A stretch of DNA of 64,000 bases, taken from contig NZ_JOGB01000012.1 of assembly GCF_000719335.1 (NCBI RefSeq), positions 1 to 64,000 of the forward strand, given 5' to 3'. The stretch comes from Streptomyces sp. NRRL S-87 (lineage in GTDB: Bacteria > Actinomycetota > Actinomycetes > Streptomycetales > Streptomycetaceae). The notes under the pieces were generated by a model that saw nothing but the letters and a program-made list of their open reading frames with translations, did no database searches and was not told where the DNA came from. Below are positions 1 through 7,702 of this stretch, in pieces; the first letter of the stretch is position 1; each line of letters opens with the position of its first letter. Both the position numbers and the translations under genes were made by a program.

Positions 1-7
1 GGGCCTG

Positions 8-30
8 CCGCTGGGGGTACCTCCCAGCGG
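8..30. repeat. Short intergenic stem-loop repeat
   Basis: Arms CCGCTGGG and CCCAGCGG flank a GTACC-centred loop, and a third related block (TAGCTGGGGGAGG) follows directly. This looks like a short Streptomyces intergenic repeat built on the CTGGGGG/CTCCCAGC theme. The first 171 bases hold no gene that I can support. Confidence 0.45.
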
Positions 31-171
31 TAGCTGGGGGAGGCCTGCAGGCCGCCCCTGTCAAGCGCCGAGGGGACCCACACACCACGGGACGGCCCCA
101 CGAAGCGAGCCCACCCCGACACCGGCCGGCACACCACAGTGCCGCCACGTCGGGTAAGGGAGGCTGCAAAG

Positions 172-534
172 CTACCGGCCGTCACGGCGTGCGGTGAGCT
201 CGCCCTGCACGTACGCGTCGGCCTCTACCGAGTACGGCCCGCCGTGGTCGAAGAGCAGGTCGGTGATCCGCTGCCATTCCGCGACCTCGGCCGCGATGCC
301 TGCGTCCGCATCCGCATCCGCATCCGCATCCGCGTCCGTATCCGCGTCCGTATCCGCATCCACATCCGCATCCGCGTCCACGAGTTCGCCCGCTGCGTGC
401 CTCGCCTCGTCGAGGGCCTCTGCGGCCTGGTGGTGCGTCATGCCGGTGGCCCGGCGACGGACCCGGTCGCGGGCCTCGTGCTCGGCGGGAGTCGGCTCGT
501 GCGGCTCGCCCACCGCTTCAGGGTCCTGAGTCAT
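172..534 (-). CDS. Hypothetical protein with acidic Asp-Ala/Val/Thr repeat
   Basis: I do not recognise the family. The product is 120 residues and charged, with no signal peptide or membrane segment. Residues about 53-78 are an Asp-X dipeptide repeat (X = Ala, Val or Thr) encoded by 13 tandem hexamers. The flanks look like ordinary folded sequence: a helical HHQAAEALDEARHAAGELV segment before it and WQRITDLLFDHGGPYSVEA after it. The ATG start was chosen over upstream in-frame codons because AAGGGA sits 9 bases ahead of it. The gene is divergent from the acetyltransferase that follows. The repeat is probably a flexible acidic linker of variable length. Confidence 0.6.
   Translation of the reverse strand: MTQDPEAVGEPHEPTPAEHEARDRVRRRATGMTHHQAAEALDEARHAAGELVDADADVDADTDADTDADADADADADAGIAAEVAEWQRITDLLFDHGGPYSVEADAYVQGELTARRDGR
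302..379. repeat. Hexanucleotide tandem repeat (13 units) in coding sequence
   Basis: Thirteen consecutive 6-bp units (GCATCC with GCGTCC, GTATCC and ACATCC variants) lie inside the gene above. Gain or loss of a unit keeps the frame, so the array can vary in length without breaking the gene. Confidence 0.9.
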
Positions 535-650
535 GGCTGGTGTCCCTTGCCTGAGTGCTTCGTCGTCCGCGCTCGCGTACCCCGTACAGCCGGAAGCATC
601 CACGCCCGGCCTCAACGCGTCCTGCTCTGCCGTAGCCGGCGGCCCGGGCC

Positions 651-656
651 TAGGCT
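651..656 (+). promoter_or_regulatory. -10 box TAGGCT for a likely leaderless GNAT mRNA
   Basis: TAGGCT ends six bases before the ATG and no ribosome-binding site precedes that ATG. With this spacing transcription would start at or next to the start codon. No convincing -35 box was seen. Confidence 0.5.
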
Positions 657-662
657 GGCCCG

Positions 663-1175
663 ATGACCGTACTGCACGGCGACGCGCTCGAGCTGCGCCC
701 CGCCACCGCCGAGGACGTGCCCGCCCTGGCCGCCATCCGGGCCACGCCGGAGGTCCGGGCCCGCTGGCGCGGCGGCGCGGACCTGGCCGGCGAGGTCGCC
801 GAGGACCTCGCCGACCCGGACGTCACCTGCCTGACGATCCGCCACCGGGGCACGATCGTCGGCATGATCCAGTGGCACGCCGAGGACGAGCCCGACTACC
901 GGCACGCAGGCATCGACCTCTTCCTGGACCCGGCCGTGCACGGCCGGGGGCTGGGCACGGACGCCGTGCGGACGCTCGCCCGCCACCTCGTCCACGACCA
1001 CGGATTCCACCGCCTCGTCATCGACCCGGCCGCCGACAACACCCCCGCCATCCGCTGCTACACCAAGGTCGGCTTCCGGCCCGTCGGCATCATGCGCCAG
1101 TACGAGCGCGGCGCTGACGGAACCTGGCACGACGGCCTGCTCATGGACCTGCTGGCGGACGAACTGCCGGACTGA
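663..1175 (+). CDS. GNAT family N-acetyltransferase
   Basis: A 170-residue single-domain GNAT enzyme that transfers acetyl from acetyl-CoA to an amine. The N-terminal strand is LRPATAEDVPALAAI. The acetyl-CoA pyrophosphate loop is VHGRGLGTDAVR at about residues 97-108, followed by VIDPAADNTPAIRCYTKVGF, the usual Asn/Tyr region. The layout resembles aminoglycoside 6'-N-acetyltransferases and related resistance-type acetyltransferases, but the substrate cannot be read from the sequence. The start ATG sits seven bases after a TAGGCT box with no Shine-Dalgarno, which suggests a leaderless transcript. Its 3' end overlaps the convergent glycosyltransferase gene by 35 bp. Confidence 0.85.
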   Translation: MTVLHGDALELRPATAEDVPALAAIRATPEVRARWRGGADLAGEVAEDLADPDVTCLTIRHRGTIVGMIQWHAEDEPDYRHAGIDLFLDPAVHGRGLGTDAVRTLARHLVHDHGFHRLVIDPAADNTPAIRCYTKVGFRPVGIMRQYERGADGTWHDGLLMDLLADELPD

Positions 1176-2940
1176 CCGCGCCGGGAGCAGGAGTGCGGCA
1201 CGACGGGCCCACCGCCCCAGGACGCTCGTACACGGTGACACTCCGACCGCCGCCCACAGCCGTGTGGCGAACGATGAACTCCTCCTCCAGGAGCCGAAGT
1301 TTGACCCGATCCCGACTGTTGCCCGGCACCCGAGCGCCCGCACCCGAACCCGCACCCACGCCCGCACCCGCACCCGAACCCGCACCCACGCCCGCACTGG
1401 CACCGGCACGCGCCCCCGCCCCCGCCCCCAACCCGACCCCCACATCATCGGCGACCAGGACCACCCTTCTCTCGCACCGCATCGCCCGGGCGACGTCCCG
1501 CGGACCGGCCTCGATCCCGTGGAGCGTGCCGGACTCCACCGGGCCGCGGCCGAGCGCGAGGTCGCGAAGTCCCCGGAAGGCGTCCGGCGTCGTGAGGGCG
1601 GTGTCCCGCCGGGCGGCAGGTACGAACAGCACCCCGCCGCCCGCCCCGCGGACGGCAGCCACGCTCGCGGCGGCCGCCCGGACGTCGTCCACCCGCCCCT
1701 CGGCACCGCGCAGCCGCAGCTCGACCGGCAGCAGGGCGAGGAACACGAGGACCGTGGCCACGCCGAGGTACGCCCCCGGTCGGACGCGCGACCGCGCGGC
1801 GAGCTCCGCGAGCAGCGCGCCGGCCATCAGGGCGGTCCCGAGCCCGGCGTAGAGCACGTACCGGGTGAGGTACAGCGGCTGTACGGCGAACGAGGCGGCG
1901 AGCAGCGCGAGTTGCGGCACGGCACCCAGCGGCACCGCCACCGCGGCGAGGCTCGGCCGCCGTCCCGCGGCGCCGCCCGTACCGCCCACGCGGCCCGGAC
2001 AGGGCCGCCGGGCGCGCGGCAGCACGGCGCAGCCCGCCACCAGGAGCAGCCCGGCGGCGACCCCGGCCAGCGTGAGCCCGTCGACCGGCCGGATCCACGA
2101 CACCTGGCCCGACTGGCTCCGGCTCGCCCACACCAGCGGCCCGGCACCGAGCACCGCCGCACCCGCGGCGAGCAGCCAGCGCAGCGTCACCGCTCTCGGC
2201 GGCCGGACCGTCACGAGCGTGACGGCGTGCGCCAACAGCACCGGCAGGGAGAACCAGTTGAGCAGCGCGCCCGCCAGTACCGCACCGGCGTAGCCGGCCC
2301 AGAGGGCGCGGGCACGCGGTCGGTCCAGCCCGGCCACCAACAGCCGGGTGGCAAGCGCGACCGCAGCCGTGACCAGGGCGTACGGCCGTCCCTCCTGCGC
2401 GTACTGCTGCATCGGGGGCAGCAGCGCGACGGTGAGCCCGGCGCCCAGGCCCGCCCAGCGGCCGGCCAGACGTGCGCCCAGGTCGGCGGTGAGGGCGGCC
2501 GCGACGGTCATGGCCAGGACGGAGGGCAGCCGAAGTGCGGTGAGCGAGTCGCCGGCGACGGCGAACACCCCGTGGACGAGGGCGTAGTAGAGACCGTGGA
2601 CGAGGTCCACTTCGCCGAGCATGCGGGCGAGTTCGGTGAGGCTGCGGTGGGCGACCTGCCAGGTCGCGGCCTCGTCGCGCCAGAGCGATCCCCGGCGGGT
2701 GATCCCCCACAGACCCAGCGCGAGGGCCAGGGCGGCGGGGAGGGCCGCCGTCAGCGAACGGGACGGCGAACGGGACGGCGAGCGGGGCGCCGGAGCGGGT
2801 GACGCGTCGGGGGACGGACCGGGTGACGGATCCGGTGACGCGTCCGGCGGCCGATCGGGTACCGGCGCGGGCGGGCGCCCGGGGAGCGGCCCAGGCACCG
2901 GCACGGGAGGCCGGCCGGGCGGGCGTACGGGAGGCGGCAT
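1141..2940 (-). CDS. GT39-type membrane glycosyltransferase (GT-C fold)
   Basis: About 599 residues. The Pro-rich cytoplasmic N-terminus (about residues 1-65) contains Pro-Asp-Pro-Ser type repeats. Then come roughly ten to eleven hydrophobic helices, with the acidic first-loop motif RRGSLWRDEAATW that GT39/PMT-like enzymes use for catalysis with polyprenyl-phosphate sugars. QQYAQEGRPYAL, also typical of this group, lies between helices 4 and 5. It probably mannosylates or glycosylates an exported substrate on the outer membrane face. The C-terminal domain carries a Gly-Ala/Ser/Val repeat from a 30-bp duplication. Three in-frame starts (GTG 2955, GTG 2943, ATG 2940) have no Shine-Dalgarno; ATG is used here. 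Confidence 0.75.
   Translation of the reverse strand: MPPPVRPPGRPPVPVPGPLPGRPPAPVPDRPPDASPDPSPGPSPDASPAPAPRSPSRSPSRSLTAALPAALALALGLWGITRRGSLWRDEAATWQVAHRSLTELARMLGEVDLVHGLYYALVHGVFAVAGDSLTALRLPSVLAMTVAAALTADLGARLAGRWAGLGAGLTVALLPPMQQYAQEGRPYALVTAAVALATRLLVAGLDRPRARALWAGYAGAVLAGALLNWFSLPVLLAHAVTLVTVRPPRAVTLRWLLAAGAAVLGAGPLVWASRSQSGQVSWIRPVDGLTLAGVAAGLLLVAGCAVLPRARRPCPGRVGGTGGAAGRRPSLAAVAVPLGAVPQLALLAASFAVQPLYLTRYVLYAGLGTALMAGALLAELAARSRVRPGAYLGVATVLVFLALLPVELRLRGAEGRVDDVRAAAASVAAVRGAGGGVLFVPAARRDTALTTPDAFRGLRDLALGRGPVESGTLHGIEAGPRDVARAMRCERRVVLVADDVGVGLGAGAGARAGASAGVGAGSGAGAGVGAGSGAGARVPGNSRDRVKLRLLEEEFIVRHTAVGGGRSVTVYERPGAVGPSCRTPAPGAVSPAVRPPAGP
1341..1433. repeat. 30-bp tandem repeat of hexamers inside the glycosyltransferase gene
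   Basis: A 30-bp unit made of GCACCC-type hexamers is repeated almost exactly (1341-1370 and 1371-1397) and continues as degenerate hexamers. It encodes the Gly-Ala/Val/Ser/Arg linker near the protein's C-terminus. Confidence 0.8.
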
Positions 2941-3027
2941 CACGGGGGCTTTCACGGGGTCTTCACGGGGGCTTTCACGGGAGCGCCGGTGGCTCGGGGG
3001 CGCAAGCGCGGCTCGGGGCGGCGTGGG

Positions 3028-3840
3028 TCAACGGGTGCCGCCCGGCAGCGGTGCTCGGCTGACCCGTATCTTCGACTGGCCGTGCGGCCGCTCCTCCCAG
3101 TCGTCCATGAACCGCGCGTGCAGCCCGTGCGCGCGGGCGAGCGCGAGCAGCGTCTCGGTGCGGTAGTAGAAGTCCTCGCGGAGCACCTGGTGCTCGGCGC
3201 CCTCGGTGCGGTCGAAGGTGAAGTCGAAGAACCCGGTGTCGGTCAGTACGCGTCCCACGTGCGCGAGGCACTGGTCGATCACCGGAAGCGGCGAGTGGGA
3301 GAAGACGCTGTGGGCGTGGACGACGTCGAAGTGGCCGTCCGGCAGGAAACCGAGCGTGAGGTCGTCCGTGATGGTCAGGTGCGGGAGCTTGCCCTGGAGC
3401 CCGCGCTCCGTGAGGGTCCGCTTCGCGGCTATGAGGATGTCCGGCGAGATGTCGATGCCGTAGTAGTTGCCGGCGTCGAGGTGCCCGATGAAGCGCCAGC
3501 CGCCGCGCAGGTTGCCGCAGCCGATGTCGAGCATGCGGTGTTCCGGGCGCAGCCCGTGCTCCACGAGGTACTCGTACTGCATCTGCCCGAGGGCCAGCCA
3601 GCGGTCATGGGTGCGGCTGCCGACGGCCGCCTCCGGGTTGCGCTTGGTGTCGGAGGCCATGACGGCCCGGTAGTAGGCGACGTGGTCGTCGCCGAACTGG
3701 CGGCGCAGCAGCGCGTCGCGGGTGGCGCGGCGCAGGTACGGGGCGACGCGGCCCGGGTTGCGGAGCGCGTAGCCGACCTTGTGGGTAAGGGCGGAGCGGT
3801 TGCTGTTCAGCTTCTTCGGGGACCTGGCGTTTTCGGGCAT
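3028..3840 (-). CDS. Class I SAM-dependent methyltransferase
   Basis: A 270-residue protein with a Rossmann-type methyltransferase core: motif I MLDIGCGNLRGG near residue 103, acidic YYGIDIS, then FDVVHAHSVFSHSPL (motif IV region) and VGRVLTDTGFFDFTF. The first about 75 residues are basic and helical (KKLNSNRSALTHKVGYALRN), as in methyltransferases near cell-surface glycan genes. The start is ATG at 3840, because GGAGGT lies 8 bases upstream; the longer open frame upstream is repeat-derived sequence. The neighbouring GT39-like enzyme makes a glycan or polyketide-sugar substrate conceivable, but the acceptor is unknown. Confidence 0.8.
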   Translation of the reverse strand: MPENARSPKKLNSNRSALTHKVGYALRNPGRVAPYLRRATRDALLRRQFGDDHVAYYRAVMASDTKRNPEAAVGSRTHDRWLALGQMQYEYLVEHGLRPEHRMLDIGCGNLRGGWRFIGHLDAGNYYGIDISPDILIAAKRTLTERGLQGKLPHLTITDDLTLGFLPDGHFDVVHAHSVFSHSPLPVIDQCLAHVGRVLTDTGFFDFTFDRTEGAEHQVLREDFYYRTETLLALARAHGLHARFMDDWEERPHGQSKIRVSRAPLPGGTR

Positions 3841-3929
3841 GCCGAAGCGACCTCCTTGCTCGGTGCTGATGAGAAACGTGGGGTGGGAGATGAGGAGACG
3901 AGGTGAGGCGGGACGAGGCGGAGCGGCAG

Positions 3930-4135
3930 GGCCCGGAGGCACCGCGCAGGCGGCCGGGACAGGCGGCGCCTCCCGGGCAGCCGGAACAGGCGACCGGGAC
4001 AGCCGGCCCCGCCCGGGCACCCGGCATCGGTGACGCCACTCAGGCAGCCGGCACAGCCGGCCCCGCCCGGGCAGCCGGAATCGGCGACGCCACTCAGGCG
4101 GCCGGCACGGGCGGCGCCTCCCGGGCGCCGCCCCG
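3930..4135. repeat. Intergenic minisatellite upstream of the methyltransferase
   Basis: Degenerate tandem units of about 54 bp share GACGCCACTCAGGC and CCGCCCGGGCA blocks; shorter partial units precede the two best copies. They fill most of the 330-bp gap between the methyltransferase start and the ABC permease stop. No conserved coding signal was found in them. Confidence 0.7.
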
Positions 4136-4170
4136 GTCACCCCCGCGAACCGCGGCCGGGCGTACGGCGG

Positions 4171-5124
4171 TCAGACCCGCCGGCGCAGCAGCAGCGTCGT
4201 GACGAGCAGCAGGACCGCGGCGAGTCCGCCCAGCAGGGCGGTGTCGGTCCACTGGAAGGTCCAGTAGTCGGAGACGGGGTTGGCTTCGTAGAAGCGGGAG
4301 ACGTACCCGTGCCGGCTCATGCACCGCTCCAGCTCGGGACTGGAGGGGAAGGGGCAGTTCTCGATGCCCTCCCGCCCGCCGGACGCGTTGATCATGCCGT
4401 AGTGCCCGGCCGACCACTTGTCCCCCATGGGCACCTTGGGCACGGACCCGGGGGTGACGTACACGTGCGGTGCCACGAACAGCCGTGTCTTGTGGGCCCA
4501 CTCCAGGAATCCGACGACCGCCGCGGTGACCAGCAGCGTCAGGGCCATGCCGGACATCACCCGGCGGACCAGCAGGCCGGCGAGGGTGCCGACGGCCAGG
4601 CCGAAGAGGGCGGCGGCCACGGTGCGCGGGCCCGACCCGCTCAGCGCCGCGGCCCCGTACCAGAAGATGCCGTAGCTGCGGTCGGCCGCCGGCCTCCACC
4701 ACCAGGTGAACAGCAGGGCCAGCAGGCCGGAGACGGCCACGGCGCTCGCGGCGGCCAGGGCCAGCCGTGCGGCGAACCACTGGGTTCGGCCGACGCCCTG
4801 GGAGAGCACCATGCGGTGCGTGCCCAGTTCCCGGTCCCGGCCGAGCAGCGGTGCGCCCCAGAACATGCCGATCAGGACCGGCAGGGCCATGTTGAACCAG
4901 CCGAGCAGCTCAAGCGGTTGGACGTCGAGCTGCAGGGGCATGCCGTCCGGGCCCGTGCAGTACAGGGGGCCGGGGTCGCAGTGGGCGAACAGGCCGCTGT
5001 CCAGGTCGGACAGCATGCCCGAGCGGGAGCGCACCGCCGTCGCAGCGGCCGCGGCCAGGACGGCCGCCGCGGTCAGGACCAGTGCGCGCTGCTGGCGCCA
5101 GGCCAGCCAGAAGGAGCCTTTCAC
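4171..5124 (-). CDS. ABC transporter permease subunit
   Basis: A 317-residue integral membrane protein and the third gene of a GntR/ATPase/permease operon. One hydrophobic helix follows the basic N-terminus (SFWLAWRQQRALVLTAAAVL). An approximately 50-residue extracytoplasmic loop with several Cys/Asp residues comes next, then five further helices that end at LLLVTTLLLRRRV. This is the architecture of ABC-2 style permeases next to YtrA regulators in Streptomyces. The start is GTG, overlapping the ATPase stop by 4 bp (GTGA), so translation is coupled. Export of a cell-envelope-active compound is likely but the substrate is unknown. Confidence 0.75.
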   Translation of the reverse strand: MKGSFWLAWRQQRALVLTAAAVLAAAAATAVRSRSGMLSDLDSGLFAHCDPGPLYCTGPDGMPLQLDVQPLELLGWFNMALPVLIGMFWGAPLLGRDRELGTHRMVLSQGVGRTQWFAARLALAAASAVAVSGLLALLFTWWWRPAADRSYGIFWYGAAALSGSGPRTVAAALFGLAVGTLAGLLVRRVMSGMALTLLVTAAVVGFLEWAHKTRLFVAPHVYVTPGSVPKVPMGDKWSAGHYGMINASGGREGIENCPFPSSPELERCMSRHGYVSRFYEANPVSDYWTFQWTDTALLGGLAAVLLLVTTLLLRRRV

Positions 5125-6122
5125 TCCGCATCCTTGTCGTTCGTGCCGCGCACGCCGTGCGCGTCGTTCTCGTCATGTACGCCGGGCCCACCGGGCCCGC
5201 CGACCCCACCAGACCCGCTATCCCCACCGGGCCCGCCGTCCCCACCGCACCCCGGATCGCCGCCCGCACGGAGGTGGCCGAGGAGCACGTCCTCCAGAGT
5301 GGGCCGCCGCTCCAGCCAGTCACCGCCCAGCGAACCGTTTCTGCGGATGAGTGCGGTCAGCTGCCGGCCGGTCGTGCGGCTGTGCACGACGGTGTGGTCG
5401 GCCAGGTCCGCGACACCGTCGCGGTGTCCGGTGACCAGGGCATGACCCTCGCGCAGGTCGTCGGCGTCGCCGCTGAGCGCGACCCGGCCCTCGCGGAGCA
5501 GCACCACCCAGTCGCAGGTCTGCTCCAGCTCGGCCAGCACGTGCGAGGAGAGCACGATGCTCGTGCCGCGCTCGGCGGCCTCGGCCATCAGCGTGGCCAT
5601 GATCTCCCCGCGGACGAGCGGGTCGAGGTTGGCCAGCGGCTCGTCCAGCAACAGCAGTTCGGGGCGCTTGCCGAGGGCGAGGGCCAGCGCCACCCGGGCC
5701 CGCCGACCCGGCGACAGGTCCCCCACCCGGGCGGTCAGGGGGATGTCGCCCTCCCGTACGGTCCGCTCGGCCGCGCCCTGGTCCCACGAGCGGTTGAGCC
5801 GGGCGCCCAGGCGCAGGGTGTCCGCCACGGTGAACCGCGGGTAGAGCGGCTGTTCCTGGGTGAGCAGCGCGACCCGGGCGCGCGCCTCGTCGGTGCCCGG
5901 TGCCGCGCCCAGTACCCGCACCTCGCCCGCGGCCGGGCTCAGCAGGCCCCCGGCCAGATGGAGCAGGGTGCTCTTGCCCGCGCCGTTGCGGCCGACCAGG
6001 GCGGTGATCCGGCCCGGCGGCAGGTCGAGCTCGCAGTCCCGCAGCGCCCAGGCGCCGCGCGCACGGTACCGGTAGCCGAGTCCTGTGGCGCGCAGTGCGG
6101 CCGGCCCGGTGGTCCCGGTCAT
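5121..6122 (-). CDS. ABC transporter ATP-binding protein
   Basis: A 333-residue nucleotide-binding subunit. Walker A is GRNGAGKST near residue 40 and Walker B is LLLLDEPLANLDP near 155. The H-loop is VLSSHVLAELEQ. The signature is LSPGRRARVALALAL, so the usual GGQ is degenerate. The last about 45 residues are a Gly/Pro/Ser-rich tail (GGDPGCGG-like repeats) after LEDVLLGHL. The start overlaps the upstream regulator stop by 4 bp (ATGA). It presumably energises the permease encoded next. Much longer open frames run upstream in the same phase but match nothing; the ATG used here begins at the family's usual N-terminus. Confidence 0.85.
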   Translation of the reverse strand: MTGTTGPAALRATGLGYRYRARGAWALRDCELDLPPGRITALVGRNGAGKSTLLHLAGGLLSPAAGEVRVLGAAPGTDEARARVALLTQEQPLYPRFTVADTLRLGARLNRSWDQGAAERTVREGDIPLTARVGDLSPGRRARVALALALGKRPELLLLDEPLANLDPLVRGEIMATLMAEAAERGTSIVLSSHVLAELEQTCDWVVLLREGRVALSGDADDLREGHALVTGHRDGVADLADHTVVHSRTTGRQLTALIRRNGSLGGDWLERRPTLEDVLLGHLRAGGDPGCGGDGGPGGDSGSGGVGGPGGPGVHDENDAHGVRGTNDKDAE

Positions 6123-6514
6123 GCGTCCTCCTGTGTGGTGTTCGTGTCGTCCAGGGCAGCGGTGAAGAGGGCGAGGATGTCCGCCCGGTCCAGTCCCGCC
6201 GCCCGGGCCCGCGCCATCCACGCGGCGAGCTCCGCACGCAGCGGGGAGTCCGCCTCCGTGCCGGGGCGCGCCAGCGATCGCCTGACGAACGTGCCGAGGC
6301 CGCGCCGGGCCTCGACGAGGCCGGCCCGTTCCAGCTCGCGGTACGCCTTGAGCACGGTGTTGGGGTTGATGGCGGTGGCCTCGACGACCTCCTTGGCGGT
6401 CGGCAGCCTGTCGCCGACCTGGAGCGTGCCCATGCGCAGGGCCTGCTCGGTCTGGCGCACGATCTGCACGTACGCCGCGACGCCGCTCGACCGGTCGATC
6501 TGGTACTCGACCAC
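6119..6514 (-). CDS. GntR family (YtrA subfamily) transcriptional regulator
   Basis: A 131-residue repressor with a winged HTH: VAAYVQIVRQTEQALRMG, then GDRLPTAKEVVEATAINPN and TVLKAYRELERAGLVEARR, followed by a short C-terminal dimerisation segment typical of the YtrA group. It heads a regulator-ATPase-permease operon with 4-bp overlaps at both junctions. The GTG start at 6514 gives the conserved VVEYQID N-terminus and has GGAAGG five bases upstream; further GTG codons at 6520 and 6535 are in frame. A perfect 15+15 bp inverted repeat nine bases upstream is the likely autoregulatory operator. Confidence 0.85.
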   Translation of the reverse strand: MVEYQIDRSSGVAAYVQIVRQTEQALRMGTLQVGDRLPTAKEVVEATAINPNTVLKAYRELERAGLVEARRGLGTFVRRSLARPGTEADSPLRAELAAWMARARAAGLDRADILALFTAALDDTNTTQEDA

Positions 6515-6522
6515 GTCCACCT

Positions 6523-6558
6523 TCCATGCTTTCACTAATTGAGTAGTGAAAGCATGGA
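6523..6558. promoter_or_regulatory. Perfect 15-bp inverted repeat, probable YtrA-type operator
   Basis: The left arm TCCATGCTTTCACTA (6523-6537) and right arm TAGTGAAAGCATGGA (6544-6558) are perfect reverse complements around ATTGAG. The A/T-rich core lies directly in front of the GntR gene and stands out from its GC-rich surroundings. An operator for the adjacent YtrA-type repressor is the simplest reading. Confidence 0.75.
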
Positions 6559-6590
6559 TCCAGGTCCGCCCCGCTGTCAAACGCCCCCGG

Positions 6591-6675
6591 GGTCGGGGGC
6601 CGGGAGGAGGCGCCCCCGCGGCCGGGGGCCGGGAGGAGCCGGCCCCGCGGCCGGGGGCCGGGAGGAGGCGGCCCC
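6591..6675. repeat. Three tandem copies of a 29-bp intergenic unit
   Basis: Three near-identical units built around GCCGGGGGCCGGGAGGAG fill the gap between the GntR operator and the DUF6126 gene. No coding signal. Confidence 0.8.
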
Positions 6676-6725
6676 ATAGACTTGTGGCGTTCCGCACTGA
6701 CCGAACGAGGCGAGGAGCCGACGGA

Positions 6726-6884
6726 GTGAAGGCCGACCAGCCCGGAGACGGCGCCGCCGAGCGGCATGAGAGGTGGCTGCAGAGGGGGGTGGCGCTGCGC
6801 GCGTTCTTCTACATCTTCGGCACGCACCTGTTCGCCGGCTTCGTGTGGCTGCTCTTCTACGTGGGCGAGCACGCCAAGAAGTGA
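6726..6884 (+). CDS. Small single-pass membrane protein, DUF6126 family
   Basis: A 52-residue protein with a charged N-terminus (residues 1-20), then ALRAFFYIFGTHLFAGFVWL and a short tail (YVGEHAKK). The hydrophobic core and its Gly-Thr-His motif match the small DUF6126 family I know from Streptomyces. Function is unknown; members are often found beside regulators. The start is GTG, preceded by GAGCCGACGGA (weak SD). It is divergent from the GntR operon. Confidence 0.7.
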   Translation: MKADQPGDGAAERHERWLQRGVALRAFFYIFGTHLFAGFVWLLFYVGEHAKK

Positions 6885-7069
6885 CCTCCGCCCGCGCCTG
6901 CGAACCCTCGGGCGCCCGTGGTGGCGCCCGGGCGCCGGCGAACCCGGTGCCCCGCCCTGCCGGCCCCCGACCGCCCGGGGCCGCAGGCTCACGCACGGGC
7001 AGGCCGGACGGTCGAATGGACCAAGGTCACGGCATCGGATTGGCCCTACTGGGGAGGCCAGTAGCTGCC

Positions 7070-7075
7070 TAGGCT
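7070..7075 (+). promoter_or_regulatory. -10 box TAGGCT for a likely leaderless nitroreductase mRNA
   Basis: TAGGCT ends seven bases before the GTG start and no Shine-Dalgarno intervenes, so transcription should begin at the start codon. Confidence 0.5.
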
Positions 7076-7082
7076 CGGCAGC

Positions 7083-7688
7083 GTGACCAACACCGTTGAC
7101 TTCTACTTCGACCCGATCTGCCCGTTCGCCTGGATCACCTCGCGCTGGATCCTGGAGGTCGAGCGCCAGCGTGAGCTCGACCTGACCTTCCGCGTCATGA
7201 GCCTGTCGGTACTCAACGAGGGCCGCGAGGACCTCCCCGAGCGCTACCAGCGCCTCATGGAGACCGGCTGGGGGCCGGTGCGGGTCTGCATCGCGGCGGC
7301 GCAGGAGCACGGTGAGCACGTGCTGCGCGACCTGTACACCGCCCTCGGGACCCGGCTGCACGACGCCGACCGGCCCGCCGACGACGCCGTGATCCGAGAA
7401 GCGCTGGCCGAGGCCGGACTGCCGGTGGAGCTCGCCGCGGCGGCGCACCGCACCGACTACGACGAGGCGCTGCGCAAGAGCCACCACCAGGGCATGGACC
7501 CGGTCGGCGAGGAGGTCGGCACGCCCACCCTGCACATCGACGGCACGGCGTTCTTCGGCCCCGTGCTCACCGCGATCCCGCGGGGCGAGGACGCACTGCG
7601 CGTCTTCGACGGGGTCCGGCTGCTGGCCGGGTACGACCGGTTCTTCGAGCTCAAGCGGACCCGCACCGGGTCGCTGGACTTCTCGTGA
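7083..7688 (+). CDS. DsbA-family mycothiol-dependent nitroreductase (Rv2466c type)
   Basis: A 201-residue thioredoxin-fold protein of the DsbA/FrnE type. It starts [18 protein letters not shown], so the active-site Cys is at about residue 13. The canonical CxxC is Cys-Pro-Phe-Ala, leaving one catalytic thiol. The helical insertion domain lies at about residues 60-140, and the cis-Pro loop is [19 protein letters not shown]. In mycobacteria the family uses mycothiol to reduce nitro compounds; here the role is inferred from the family. The gene overlaps the beginning of the next open frame and is probably co-transcribed with it. Confidence 0.75.
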   Translation: MTNTVDFYFDPICPFAWITSRWILEVERQRELDLTFRVMSLSVLNEGREDLPERYQRLMETGWGPVRVCIAAAQEHGEHVLRDLYTALGTRLHDADRPADDAVIREALAEAGLPVELAAAAHRTDYDEALRKSHHQGMDPVGEEVGTPTLHIDGTAFFGPVLTAIPRGEDALRVFDGVRLLAGYDRFFELKRTRTGSLDFS

Positions 7689-7702
7689 GGAGGAACCGCA
7701 CC

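Noticed and set aside
1141..1175. 35-bp convergent overlap of GNAT and glycosyltransferase genes as an antisense regulator
   Set aside because: Both frames are family-like to their ends, and short convergent overlaps are ordinary in Streptomyces; no evidence for regulation.
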